DNA from: Actinomyces oris
Lineage (GTDB): Bacteria > Actinomycetota > Actinomycetes > Actinomycetales > Actinomycetaceae
Assembly (NCBI RefSeq): GCF_001937445.1
Contig: NZ_MSKS01000001.1
Coordinates: 62,001-126,000, forward strand
DNA length: 64,000 bases
Direction of reading: 5' to 3'
In this document: positions 8,297 through 16,739 of the stretch, in pieces
Layout of the letters: every line of letters starts with the position of its first letter
How positions within the stretch are numbered: position 1 is the stretch's first letter
Notes under the pieces: model-generated
Seen by the model: only the letters and a program-made list of their open reading frames with translations
Told to the model about the DNA's origin: nothing
Database searches by the model: none
Made by a program: the position numbers and the translations under genes

Positions 8297-8602
8297 GTGG
8301 CAGTGAAAGTGGCGATCGATACCAAGGCGCTGTCGGAGGCATGCGCCCGGTTCGGTGTTGCGCGATTGCGTGTCTTCGGATCAGTGCTTACCGAGCATTT
8401 TGATCCCCATACCAGCGACATCGACTTTCTTGTCGACTTCCAGACGGGCCGGGATGACCGATTCGCGGATTTCTTCGGTCTGCAGGATGAGCTGACGAGG
8501 ATCTTCGGAAGAAAGATTAACCTGGTCGTTGCAGAGTCGGTCAAGAATCCTTACTTCAAGTCCTCGGTGCTGAGGGGTGCTGAGGATGTCTATACTGCCT
8601 GA
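8297..8602 (+). CDS. MntA-like minimal nucleotidyltransferase, orphan
   Basis: A 101-residue protein with the minimal nucleotidyltransferase fold used by MntA antitoxins of HEPN-MNT (type VII) toxin-antitoxin pairs. The motif G28-S29 followed by D41-I-D43 is intact. The third acidic position, usually within a VDLV strand, is asparagine (KINLV, N75), so AMP-transfer activity may be reduced or lost. The 145 bp downstream hold no HEPN toxin gene, and none lies upstream. The gene sits between the duplicated prmC tail and the second diverged repeat, so it may be a remnant of an earlier insertion. GTG start with a weak ribosome binding site. Confidence 0.8.
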   Translation: MAVKVAIDTKALSEACARFGVARLRVFGSVLTEHFDPHTSDIDFLVDFQTGRDDRFADFFGLQDELTRIFGRKINLVVAESVKNPYFKSSVLRGAEDVYTA

Positions 8603-8635
8603 GCGACGGCGTCGGAGGCCGATCCGATCCAGGTC

Positions 8636-8712
8636 GCTGCGGGTACTTGTGATGGCGGCGTGACGCTCGCTCGTATTCGGTGAGCTGAGGTGTCGCGGTT
8701 TGAGCGGGTGTG
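8636..8712. repeat. Diverged 77-bp direct repeat, right copy
   Basis: Aligns to 2175-2251 with about 82 percent identity by hand count. It marks the right-hand limit of sequence shared with the prmC downstream flank. It lies between the nucleotidyltransferase gene and the end of the MarR gene and shows no coding potential. Confidence 0.65.
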
Positions 8713-8747
8713 GAATCGCCGTTCGTGGATTGGGTGCACGATCTGGG

Positions 8748-9212
8748 TCAGGAGTTGCGACCGCTTGCGGAGGATAGCTGCTCTGCCGACTCGTGGATCA
8801 CTGTCGTGGCGGCCTCCAAGAACTCAATGAGCTGATCGACCCGGCTCTCGGGCCAGCCGTCCACCAGTGCCGTCAGTCTCCGGTTGGCGGGCAGGAATAT
8901 CTCGGCAAGACGATCAGCGCTCGTGGCGTGGATGGTGAAGGAGCGCAGGTCCGTCTCACTGGGGCGACGCTCAACCCAGCCATCGCGGACGAGTCGCCGC
9001 AGCACACTCGTCATCGTTGTCGTCCCCATCCGAGTGCGGCGGGCGAGGGCAGTGGGGGTCTGCGGACCGTCGCGGTGCAGGGCGTCGAGTACCGCAAGAT
9101 CGCTGTCGTTGAGCCCAGTTTTCGCAGCGACAGCGCGATTGCTGGCGGCGAGCTCGCTATTCATGGCGCGCAGCGCCCGGATGAGACGCTGATCGTGAAT
9201 CCCTCCGCTCAA
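8748..9212 (-). CDS. MarR-family transcriptional regulator
   Basis: A 154-residue winged helix-turn-helix protein of the MarR type: dimerisation helices at both ends and a central DNA-binding part (TALARRTRMGTTTMTSVLRRLVRDGWVERR). I chose the TTG at 9212 because AGGAGG sits 6 nt upstream. It follows the oxidoreductase gene by 35 bp on the same strand, so the two are probably cotranscribed, and a palindrome in the promoter of that pair is a plausible binding site. MarR proteins next to quinone oxidoreductases often respond to electrophiles or oxidants; the ligand here is not known. Confidence 0.9.
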   Translation of the reverse strand: MSGGIHDQRLIRALRAMNSELAASNRAVAAKTGLNDSDLAVLDALHRDGPQTPTALARRTRMGTTTMTSVLRRLVRDGWVERRPSETDLRSFTIHATSADRLAEIFLPANRRLTALVDGWPESRVDQLIEFLEAATTVIHESAEQLSSASGRNS

Positions 9213-9247
9213 GCGGCCCTCCTGATCGAGGTGAACATGGATGAGTG

Positions 9248-10243
9248 TCAGGATAGATCGATGACGAGCTTGCCGCGGACGTGGCCCTTTGCCAGCTCGG
9301 TGTAGGCGGCGCGAATCTGCTCCAGCGTGAAGGAGTAGGTGCGGGCGAGTTCAACTTTGATGGCGTCATCCGCCACCAGCTCTGCCACCTCCTCGAGGTC
9401 GCTGCATCCACTGCTGTGCCGTGAGCCGGTGAACTGCGCGCCCCTGAGGATCGCCGCGGGCGAAGGAACCAGAGTGCCAATGGAACGGCCCGTCAGTCCA
9501 AGATCGCGGCCAAGTCTTACGTAGGTACCGCCGTAGCAGTCCAGAAGCTTGGTGACAGGTGAGGGAGCCGCTTCGCGAACCCGGCTGGTCAGATTCTCAC
9601 CATAGGTGACCGGAATGGCCCCCAAGGAGCGGATGTAGTCCATATTACGGGCGCCGGCGATTCCGATGACGGTCGCGCCTCGGCTCACGGCCAGCTGAGA
9701 GGCGACCGAACCCACACCGCCTGCGGCGGCACTGATGACAATGACATCGCCCTCGTGCAGGTTCAGCTTCCTGAATGCGCCGCACGCGGTCTGCGAGGCC
9801 ACACCCAGGCAGGCCGCCTGCGTGAAGGGCAGCGGGGCCGGCTTCTTGACGACGCCGTCGGCGGGTGCCACCAGCTCGGTGGTAAGTGCCCCGCGGGTGT
9901 CGGCCTGACCGGGGGCACTTCGCAAGGTACCCAGCACGGCATCGCCCACGGAGAGGTCGGTGACGTTCGCGCCGACGGCATCAATGATGCCTGCGAAGTC
10001 GCGGGCCACGCCCCTGGGGAAGCGAACGGATGCGCCCTCCAGCCAGCGTCGAGGATGAAGGATGCGCTGAACCCGTTCAAGCCTTCGCAGGTCGCCCCGG
10101 AAGGTCTTGAAGTCGAGGGGATTGAGCCCGACGGCGCGCACCGCGACGCGTACCTCTGCGTCACCGGGTGCCTGCGCCGGGCGCTCGGCCTCCTCCAGGA
10201 CCTCTGGCCCGCCGAACCTGCGGTACTCGATCGCTCGACCCAT
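9248..10243 (-). CDS. NAD(P)-dependent medium-chain oxidoreductase (quinone-oxidoreductase-like)
   Basis: A 331-residue zinc-independent medium-chain dehydrogenase/reductase. The N-terminal part is the GroES-like fold (VGLNPLDFKTFRG, DFAGIIDAVG) and the C-terminal part is a Rossmann domain with nucleotide motif AAAGGVGSVASQLA. The cysteine/histidine set for structural zinc is absent, which fits quinone oxidoreductases. Starting at the ATG at 10243 gives a GAGGAGG site about 5 nt upstream and a normal family length; a longer in-frame opening further upstream lacks both. It leads a two-gene operon with the MarR regulator, suggesting a role in stress or quinone detoxification. Confidence 0.88.
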   Translation of the reverse strand: MGRAIEYRRFGGPEVLEEAERPAQAPGDAEVRVAVRAVGLNPLDFKTFRGDLRRLERVQRILHPRRWLEGASVRFPRGVARDFAGIIDAVGANVTDLSVGDAVLGTLRSAPGQADTRGALTTELVAPADGVVKKPAPLPFTQAACLGVASQTACGAFRKLNLHEGDVIVISAAAGGVGSVASQLAVSRGATVIGIAGARNMDYIRSLGAIPVTYGENLTSRVREAAPSPVTKLLDCYGGTYVRLGRDLGLTGRSIGTLVPSPAAILRGAQFTGSRHSSGCSDLEEVAELVADDAIKVELARTYSFTLEQIRAAYTELAKGHVRGKLVIDLS

Positions 10244-10310
10244 GGAAGCCTCCTCGGACTCTCGCGACAGCGAGATGCTGCGCTCACATCCAACTACTAC
10301 GTGGAACGTA

Positions 10311-10329
10311 TAGTACGAGATTCGTACTA
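10311..10329. promoter_or_regulatory. Palindromic operator overlapping the oxidoreductase/MarR promoter
   Basis: Perfect 8-bp arms TAGTACGA and TCGTACTA with a 3-bp centre lie about 70 bp before the oxidoreductase start. On the minus strand a TACTAT hexamer resembling a -10 box overlaps the site. Size and position fit a MarR-type autoregulatory operator; binding is inferred. Confidence 0.5.
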
Positions 10330-10475
10330 GGTGGGCAAGGAGGTGTCCTTGGGCGGGCTCTGTGGTCCCTTCGGGGAGAGGTTGCTCAGTCGAGCGGCCG
10401 CGGCTTGCCGCTGATGCCAGGGGTGTGTCGTAGTGACTCGTTGTCCTGTGGAGGCAGGCGCTGACCCGTGTCCTC

Positions 10476-11111
10476 TCAGCTGTTCTGCCAGGCGGCGGTC
10501 GCCTCCATGAGCGCCATGTAGTCCTTCTCCCCGGCGTTGAGGAAGACCTGCTCCCAGGCGTCGGCCATCGCATCGGGCACCAGCCCGGTGATCCGCATGA
10601 CCTCCGCAGTGAAGGGAACCGCGTGAATGCCTGAGGCCGTGATGACACCTCGGTCAGTCACCACCGGCGCCTCCATGTAGTGGGTCTTACCGCGGTACCC
10701 ACTGGCCTCCAGGTAGGAGGCGGCATTCGAGGTGTGGAGGCGCGCGTCCAGGAAACCACCGCGGGCCAGCAGAAGCGTGGCACCGCAGATGGCCGCCACC
10801 GGAATCTCCTGATCCACGAGATGACCGACCGCCTCGATGAGCCGCTCGTGTCCGGCCGCGTAGTGGTCCCCTCCAGGGATGACCAAGGCTGCGAGCTGGC
10901 CGTCGTCGGCCAGGGCCTGCAGGGTGTCGAGGTCGGTCTCAGGCGTCAGTGGCAGGTTCCCGAGTGTGCGCACCGGCTCCAGCCCGTCGCCCACGAGCAG
11001 GAGCCGAAAGCGCCCGGGCTTGAGCTGTTCCGCGCCCGCGATCTGAGTGGTGAGGTAGGCGTACTCCCAGTCCGCCATGGTCTCGGTCGTGTACAAGGCG
11101 ATGGTGCGCAT
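10476..11111 (-). CDS. DJ-1/PfpI-family protein (type 1 glutamine amidotransferase-like)
   Basis: A 211-residue protein of the DJ-1/ThiJ/PfpI fold. The nucleophile-elbow cysteine is visible in AAICGATLLLA, preceded by VIPGGDHYAAG with the usual acidic neighbourhood, and a TASGIHAVPF segment follows. It is related to the YdeA/YoaZ group of putative amidases or glyoxalases. ATG at 11111 is preferred to an in-frame upstream start because AGAGGAA lies close before it. It is encoded divergently from pcrA with a short spacer. The substrate cannot be inferred from the sequence. Confidence 0.85.
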   Translation of the reverse strand: MRTIALYTTETMADWEYAYLTTQIAGAEQLKPGRFRLLLVGDGLEPVRTLGNLPLTPETDLDTLQALADDGQLAALVIPGGDHYAAGHERLIEAVGHLVDQEIPVAAICGATLLLARGGFLDARLHTSNAASYLEASGYRGKTHYMEAPVVTDRGVITASGIHAVPFTAEVMRITGLVPDAMADAWEQVFLNAGEKDYMALMEATAAWQNS

Positions 11112-11208
11112 CTCGGTTCCTCTCTCAGCGGCTTTCACAACCTGTTCACAACGTACTGTGAAGGCCGGCGGTGCGGCGGGGAAAGCGTAACGTGTCGGTG
11201 GCCTGGCC

Positions 11209-11214
11209 TAGGCT
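11209..11214 (+). promoter_or_regulatory. -10 box (TAGGCT) of pcrA, near-leaderless
   Basis: TAGGCT ends 10 nt before the pcrA ATG and no ribosome binding site is seen, so transcription probably starts at or just before the start codon. The same hexamer is placed the same way before the genes at 16660 and 35679. Confidence 0.45.
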
Positions 11215-11224
11215 TGGCCTCACG

Positions 11225-14137
11225 ATGAACGCGATGAACCCCCTCTTCGGCGCCCTGCCCATGCCCGGCTCCGGCGGTGCGGCCACGCCGCCGCCCGAGG
11301 CTGCGTTGCCCGCCCTCGTTCCCAGTGGAGGCTCCTTCGACGACGACTCCTGGGCCGACGTCGAGGCCCCGGAGGAGGACTGGGGCCCCGAGGACGCCCC
11401 GCCGCCCGAGGACGAGTACGCCGCAGCCCCCACCTGGGAGGAGCGCCAGGACGAGGTCTCCGCCCTGGTCACCCGCGCCCAGGCAAATGCCGCCGCGGCC
11501 CGCGCCCGAGCCGGCGACGCCGCGTCCTCGGCCCGGCCCTCCGGCCGGCCCTGGGGGGTGACGGTCTCAGACCCGGCCGAGCTGCTCTCCGGCCTCAACC
11601 CCGCCCAGGAGGCCGCCGTCACCCACGCCGGCGCCCCCCTGCTCATTATCGCCGGCGCGGGCTCGGGCAAGACCCGGGTCCTGACCCACCGCATCGCCCA
11701 CCTCATCGCCACCGGCCGCGCCCGCCCTGGCGAGATCCTGGCCATCACCTTCACCAACAAGGCCGCCGCCGAGATGCGCGAGCGCGTCACCGCCCTGGTC
11801 GGGCCCGCCGGAGCGCGCATGTGGGTCTCCACCTTCCACTCCGCCTGCGTGCGCATCCTGCGCCGCGAACACGAGGCCGCCGGCCTGCGCTCCACCTTCT
11901 CCATCTACGACGCCGCCGACTCCACCCGCCTGATCACCCTCATCGTGCGTGAGCTGGGCATCGACCCCAAGCGCTTCACCCCCAAGACCTTCGCCCACCG
12001 CATCTCCGACCTCAAGAACGAGCTCATCACCCCGGCCCAGTTCGCCGAGCGCGCCGTCACCTCCAACCCCCTCGAACGCCACCTCGCCGAGGTCTACCAC
12101 GCCTACGCCCAGCGCCTGAGCGCCGCCAACGCCCTGGACTTCGACGACATCATCATGCGCACCGTCGCCCTGCTTCAGACCCGCCCGGCCGTGGCCGAGA
12201 TGTACCGGCGCCGCTTCCGCCACATCCTGGTCGACGAGTACCAGGACACCAACCACGCCCAGTACGTCCTCGTGCGCGAGCTCGTCGGCGGGCCCGGCAC
12301 CTCCGGGGCCGGCTCGGCCCTGCCGCCGGGCGAGCTGACCGTCGTCGGCGACTCCGACCAGTCCATCTACGCCTTCCGCGGCGCCACCATTCGCAACATC
12401 GAGGAGTTCGAGGAGGACTACCCCTCGGCGCGCACCATCCTGCTGGAGCAGAACTACCGCTCCACCCAGAACATCCTCTCGGCCGCCAACGCCGTCATCT
12501 CCCGCAACAGCGGCAGGCGCGAGAAGAACCTGTGGACCGCCGCCGGCGACGGCGCCCCCATCACCGGTTACGTCGCCGACTCCGAGCACGACGAGGCCCG
12601 CTGGATCAGCCAGGAGGTCGACCGCCTGGCCGACGAGCACGGCGTACGCCCTCGCGACGTCGCCGTCTTCTACCGCACCAACGCCCAGTCCCGCGCCCTT
12701 GAAGAGGCCTTCATGCGCGCCGGACAGCCCTACAAGGTCATCGGCGGCACCCGCTTCTACGACCGCCGCGAGATCAAGGACGCCATCGCCTACCTGCGCG
12801 CCGTCGACAACCCCGACGACGACGTCAACCTGCGCCGCATCCTCAACGTCCCCAAACGCGGCCTGGGTGACAAGGCCGAGGGCGCCCTGGCCGAGCACGC
12901 CGCCCGCTACTCCGTCTCCTTCGGACAGGCCGTCGCCGACGCCGCCGGAGCCCCCCGCGAGGCTCAGACAGGCGAGACCGAGGAGACCGACGGGCAGGCC
13001 CCCTCCACCGCAGGGGCTGGCGAGCCGCCCGAGGTCGAGGGCCTGACCACCCGGGCCCGCAACCAGGTGCGCGGCTTCCACGAGCTGCTCACCACCCTGC
13101 GCCACATGGTCACCGCCGGCGACGGCGTCGCCGACATCCTCGACTCCGCCCTGGACGCCTCCGGTTACCTCGCCGAGCTGCGCGCCAGCGACGACCCCCA
13201 GGACGCCACCCGCGTGGAGAACCTCGCCGAGCTCCACTCCGTGGCCAGCGACTTCCAGGCCGCCAACCCCGACGGCACCCTGGCCGACTTCCTCGAACGC
13301 GTCTCACTCGTGGCCGACTCCGACCAGCTCCCGCCCAGCGCTGACCTGGAGGACGAAGACGCCCGGCAGGCCGAGGAGCAGGGCCAGATCACCCTCATGA
13401 CCGTCCACACCGCCAAGGGCCTGGAGTTCCCGGTCGTCTTCGTCACCGGCATGGAGGACGGCACCTTCCCCCACGCCCGCTCCCTGACCGAGGAGACCGA
13501 GCTCGCCGAGGAACGGCGCCTGGCCTACGTGGCCCTCACCCGCGCCCGCGAGCGCCTCTACCTCACCCGCGCCGCCGTGCGCTCGGCCTGGGGAGCCGCC
13601 AACGCCATGTCCGCCTCCCGCTTCCTCGACGACGTTCCGGCCGAGACCATCGACTGGAAGCGCCTGGCCTCCTCCATGGAGGCGCTGCGCGGCGGCGGCA
13701 CCGGCTGGGGCAGCAGCTGGGGCGAGGGCGGCTTCGGCTCGGGCGGACGGCGCTCAGGCTCCCCCCGGCAGAGCGCCTACTCCGACGACGATGACTTCGC
13801 CCCGCCCGTGGGCGCAGGCACCAAGCGCTCGGGCAAGCTGGGGCGCGTGGAGACCGCCCAGGACCGGGCCGCCAAGCGCGCCTCCGCCCGCCTCGAGGCT
13901 CGCGGCAAGCAGAGCGACTCCTCACCGGCCGGCGGCGCCGCCTCGGAGGACCTGCCCGCGGCCGTCGCCGGGCTGAGAACCGGCGACCAGGTGCGCCACG
14001 ACTCCTACGGGGTGGGCACCGTCGTCGGCCTGGAGGGCAAGGGGCGGTCCCTGACGGCGCGCGTCGAGTTCGTCATCGACGGCGCCCCCACCACCAAGCG
14101 CCTCATCCTGCGCTACGCCCCCGTCGCCAAGATCTGA
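11225..14137 (+). CDS. pcrA: ATP-dependent DNA helicase PcrA/UvrD
   Basis: A 970-residue superfamily 1A helicase that unwinds DNA 3' to 5' in nucleotide excision repair and clears recombination and replication intermediates. The motifs appear in order: Walker A GAGSGKT (lysine about 149), TFTNKAAAEMRERV, LVDEYQDTN, GDSDQSIYAFRGA, EQNYRST, MTVHTAKGLEFP and YVALTRARERLYL. A C-terminal Tudor-like segment (GDQVRHDSYGVGTVVG) that in PcrA binds RNA polymerase is present. An acidic, alanine-rich N-terminal extension of about 130 residues is longer than in Bacillus PcrA but common in actinobacteria. The ATG at 11225 is placed just after a -10 box; a second ATG at 11234 is possible. Confidence 0.95.
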   Translation: MNAMNPLFGALPMPGSGGAATPPPEAALPALVPSGGSFDDDSWADVEAPEEDWGPEDAPPPEDEYAAAPTWEERQDEVSALVTRAQANAAAARARAGDAASSARPSGRPWGVTVSDPAELLSGLNPAQEAAVTHAGAPLLIIAGAGSGKTRVLTHRIAHLIATGRARPGEILAITFTNKAAAEMRERVTALVGPAGARMWVSTFHSACVRILRREHEAAGLRSTFSIYDAADSTRLITLIVRELGIDPKRFTPKTFAHRISDLKNELITPAQFAERAVTSNPLERHLAEVYHAYAQRLSAANALDFDDIIMRTVALLQTRPAVAEMYRRRFRHILVDEYQDTNHAQYVLVRELVGGPGTSGAGSALPPGELTVVGDSDQSIYAFRGATIRNIEEFEEDYPSARTILLEQNYRSTQNILSAANAVISRNSGRREKNLWTAAGDGAPITGYVADSEHDEARWISQEVDRLADEHGVRPRDVAVFYRTNAQSRALEEAFMRAGQPYKVIGGTRFYDRREIKDAIAYLRAVDNPDDDVNLRRILNVPKRGLGDKAEGALAEHAARYSVSFGQAVADAAGAPREAQTGETEETDGQAPSTAGAGEPPEVEGLTTRARNQVRGFHELLTTLRHMVTAGDGVADILDSALDASGYLAELRASDDPQDATRVENLAELHSVASDFQAANPDGTLADFLERVSLVADSDQLPPSADLEDEDARQAEEQGQITLMTVHTAKGLEFPVVFVTGMEDGTFPHARSLTEETELAEERRLAYVALTRARERLYLTRAAVRSAWGAANAMSASRFLDDVPAETIDWKRLASSMEALRGGGTGWGSSWGEGGFGSGGRRSGSPRQSAYSDDDDFAPPVGAGTKRSGKLGRVETAQDRAAKRASARLEARGKQSDSSPAGGAASEDLPAAVAGLRTGDQVRHDSYGVGTVVGLEGKGRSLTARVEFVIDGAPTTKRLILRYAPVAKI

Positions 14138-14252
14138 CGGCTCTATCCTTCGCCCACCTCCCGCGGTATCGGACACCGTGCTGAGATCAGTGGGCGCCGG
14201 TTCCTCCTGGCGGGGGAGGTACGGCGACCGGCAGACGGGGAACACTGGGGTC

Positions 14253-15254
14253 ATGAGCACCCCGGCCTCCTCTCCAGCGTCATCGGTAGCGCCTCGGGCC
14301 TCTCGCCTTCTGGACCGGCTCGTCCCGGTCAGTCCCCAGTGGCGCATCCCTGCGCGAAAGGCGGAGCGCCTCGGCTGGCTTCAGCTCCTTCTGGGGGTCG
14401 TGGTCGTCGTCGGCGCTCAGATGATCGTCGGGCTGCTGGCGGTGGCGACTGGACTCGTGCGACTCGGGGGCGGGGCGACAGCCCGGCCGGGTGCCGCGTT
14501 CATCATCGCGATCAGTGCCGTGCCCCTGACCCTGCTCGGGTACTGGCTGCTGGTGCGCTTCGTCGGTGGCCGGCCCGTCATTGAGCTGGGCGGGCGCTGG
14601 GCGGCACTGCGCGAGCTCCTGGTCGGCCTGGCCATGGGAGCGCTGCTCATGTGCGCCGTCATCGCGGTTCTGGCCCTGCTCGGTTCCTACCACGTGGTGG
14701 ACGTCGGCTGGAGCACGGGGATCCTCGCCGGTCTCCAAGCCGGCATCGTCGCCGGATTCACCGAGGAGATCCTCGTCAGAGGTGTCATGCTGCGCCTCAT
14801 CGAGGGGTGGGTGGGGACCTGGTGGGCGTTGACCATCACCGCCGTGTTCTTCGGTGCCGCCCACCTCGGCAACCCTCAAGCCACCGTCTTCGGTGCGGTC
14901 GCGATCGCGCTGGAGGCCGGGATCCTGCTGGGCACCTGCTACCTGCTCACCCGGCGCCTGTGGCTGGCGATCGGGGTGCACGCCGCTTGGAACTTCGTCC
15001 AGGGCGGCATCTTCGGCTCCGACATCTCCGGCACCGGGTCGGGACGCGGACTCATCGAGGCCCGCTTCACCGGCCCTGACCTGCTCACCGGTGGTGCCAT
15101 GGGGATCGAGGGCTCCGTCGTCGCGGTCATCGTGTGCACGGCGGCCGGGCTGGCCATGCTGCTGGCGGTCCGTCGGCGCGGGCTCGTCGTCCCACCCTGC
15201 TGGCGCCGCCCCGTCCTGGGGAAAGCCGTCGGCGATGAGCGCAGCGTTGAGTGA
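14253..15254 (+). CDS. CPBP-family intramembrane metalloprotease
   Basis: A 333-residue membrane protein with about eight hydrophobic segments and the three conserved motifs of the CPBP (CAAX/Abi) glutamic protease family: EEILVRG (E171-E172), FFGAAHL and HAAWN. Homologues cleave prenylated proteins in eukaryotes; bacterial members act in bacteriocin self-immunity or signalling. The ATG at 14253 was chosen because the preceding in-frame stretch is polar and not conserved-looking. The gene stands alone between pcrA and a convergent nitroreductase gene, and its substrate is unknown. A second, unrelated-looking CPBP protein is encoded at 22120-22986. Confidence 0.85.
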   Translation: MSTPASSPASSVAPRASRLLDRLVPVSPQWRIPARKAERLGWLQLLLGVVVVVGAQMIVGLLAVATGLVRLGGGATARPGAAFIIAISAVPLTLLGYWLLVRFVGGRPVIELGGRWAALRELLVGLAMGALLMCAVIAVLALLGSYHVVDVGWSTGILAGLQAGIVAGFTEEILVRGVMLRLIEGWVGTWWALTITAVFFGAAHLGNPQATVFGAVAIALEAGILLGTCYLLTRRLWLAIGVHAAWNFVQGGIFGSDISGTGSGRGLIEARFTGPDLLTGGAMGIEGSVVAVIVCTAAGLAMLLAVRRRGLVVPPCWRRPVLGKAVGDERSVE

Positions 15255-15278
15255 GCGCCCACCCCAGTCAGGGCCAGG

Positions 15279-15998
15279 TCAGGAGCGGGCGGGCACCAGG
15301 CGCACGGGGCGCCGCTCGGCCCGGAAGTCGTTGACGGGGGCCTCGGAGGCGTAACCCAGGGCGAAGCCCGTGATGAGGCGGTAGTCCGACGGCGCCTCGA
15401 ACTCGGCGTCGAAGGGGCGGCGCCAGGTGGCCAGGACCCCCAGGGGGCAGGAGTCGACGCCATGGGCCTTGGCGGACAGGAACAGGGTCTGCAGCATGAT
15501 CCCGGCGTCGAGCGCGGCGAAGGGCATGAGGCCCTTGTGGACCAGTGCGAAACCGATGACCGGGGCGCCGAAGGCCTCACAGTTGCGGCGGGCGGCCGCG
15601 TCACGGGCCTCGCGGTCCTTGCGGGCGATACCCATGTGCGCGTACAGCCGGCCACCGACCGCCTGGGAGTGGGGCAGCAGGTCCGCGGGGTAGGGCGCCC
15701 AGGTCGGGTAGTCGCCGTCGGGCGCCTTGCCGCTCAGGGCCAGGCGGGCCATTGCCCCGGGCTCCTTGTGCTGGAGGGGGAGGGCAGCGTCGAACTCCTT
15801 GACGTAGGCCGCCCGCAGACGGTCCGCCTGCTCACCGGTGGCCAGCGCCACCATGAAGGGACGGGTGTTGGACCAGCTCGGCGCCTGGCGGGCATCCTCC
15901 AGGATCTCCTCGATGACCTCAGGCGGTACGGGATCGGTCCGGAAGTCCCGCACGGAGTGCCGGGAAGCAGCCAGGTCGGAAAAGGTCTCGGGGTTCAT
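15279..15998 (-). CDS. Nitroreductase-family flavoprotein
   Basis: A 239-residue FMN-dependent nitroreductase-like protein: RHSVRDFRTDPVPPEVIEEIL near the N-terminus with the FMN-phosphate arginines, APSWSNTRPF, and DSCPLGVLA plus the GFALGY segment near the C-terminus. Such enzymes reduce nitro compounds, quinones or flavins with NAD(P)H in the cytoplasm. Its ATG overlaps the stop of the upstream acetyltransferase gene as ATGA, so the two form an operon. A paralogue-like protein is encoded at 21483-22130. Confidence 0.88.
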   Translation of the reverse strand: MNPETFSDLAASRHSVRDFRTDPVPPEVIEEILEDARQAPSWSNTRPFMVALATGEQADRLRAAYVKEFDAALPLQHKEPGAMARLALSGKAPDGDYPTWAPYPADLLPHSQAVGGRLYAHMGIARKDREARDAAARRNCEAFGAPVIGFALVHKGLMPFAALDAGIMLQTLFLSAKAHGVDSCPLGVLATWRRPFDAEFEAPSDYRLITGFALGYASEAPVNDFRAERRPVRLVPARS

Positions 15999-16660
15999 TG
16001 CGGCGTCTCCTTGGATGGGTGCTGATGGCGGGGGCCGAAGGTGGAGTCGTCCAGCTGGCGCAGGATCCGGGCCGGGTTGCCCACCGCCAGGCTGCTGGCA
16101 GGAATGTCCTTGGTGACCACCGAGCCCGCGCCGATGACGCAGTTGTCCCCGATGGTCACGCCGGGGCACACGATGACCCCGCCGCCCAGCCACACGTTGT
16201 CCCCGATCGTGATGGGGTCGGCCGCCTCCAGGGAGCAGGCGCGCGGCGTCGGCTCCAGGGGGTGCACCGGCGTGAGCAGCTGGACGTTCGGGCCGATCTG
16301 GCAGTGCGCGCCGATACTGATCCGGGCGACGTCGAGGGCCACGAGCCCGTAGTTGACGAAGGTCCCCTCACCCACGGTGATGTTGTCCCCGTAGTCCACG
16401 CGCACCGGCGGCAGCAGGCGAGCCTGGTCACCCAGCCCCGGGATCGCCGAGCGCAGCAGGTCCCAGCAGTCCTCCTCATCCTCGGCGAAGGCCCGCTCGA
16501 AGCGGTGGAGCATCGTGCGGGCGTGGGCGGCGATCCTGGCGTTGTCCGGGTCGTCGGAGACGTACCAGTCACCGGCGAGCATGCGCTCGCGGTTGGTGCG
16601 CTCATCGCCCACGAAGTAGGGCTCGGCCTCCGGGAAGCGCGGGGTGGGACTCTCACTCAT
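15995..16660 (-). CDS. Maltose/galactoside O-acetyltransferase-like enzyme
   Basis: A 221-residue acetyl-CoA-dependent sugar acetyltransferase of the LacA/Maa/NodL group. The N-terminal MLAGDWYVSDDPDN segment is the conserved mac domain; the C-terminal part is a left-handed beta helix with hexapeptide repeats (ITIGDNVWLGGGVIVCPGVTIG, VIGAGSVVTKDIP) and the catalytic histidine region LLTPVHPLEP. These enzymes acetylate glucosyl or galactosyl units, possibly to prevent futile uptake. A TAGGCT box ends 7 nt before the ATG with no ribosome binding site, suggesting a leaderless message. It is close to the GH31 gene, fitting a sugar-related role. Confidence 0.9.
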   Translation of the reverse strand: MSESPTPRFPEAEPYFVGDERTNRERMLAGDWYVSDDPDNARIAAHARTMLHRFERAFAEDEEDCWDLLRSAIPGLGDQARLLPPVRVDYGDNITVGEGTFVNYGLVALDVARISIGAHCQIGPNVQLLTPVHPLEPTPRACSLEAADPITIGDNVWLGGGVIVCPGVTIGDNCVIGAGSVVTKDIPASSLAVGNPARILRQLDDSTFGPRHQHPSKETPQ

Positions 16661-16667
16661 ACCCAGC

Positions 16668-16673
16668 AGCCTA
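16668..16673 (-). promoter_or_regulatory. -10 box (TAGGCT) of the acetyltransferase gene, leaderless
   Basis: On the minus strand TAGGCT ends 7 nt before the ATG at 16660 and there is no Shine-Dalgarno sequence, so the transcript probably begins at the start codon. Confidence 0.45.
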
Positions 16674-16739
16674 GCGGCGGCCCGATGCGCCCGTCGGTCC
16701 GTTCGAGCCGACCCGCCGGAGTCGGTGCTCGGAGCCTGG

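Noticed and set aside
11567-13237. Long minus-strand open frame (556 codons) opposite pcrA
   Set aside because: It is a glycine/valine/alanine-rich shadow of the GC-rich helicase gene, whose motifs are all on the plus strand.
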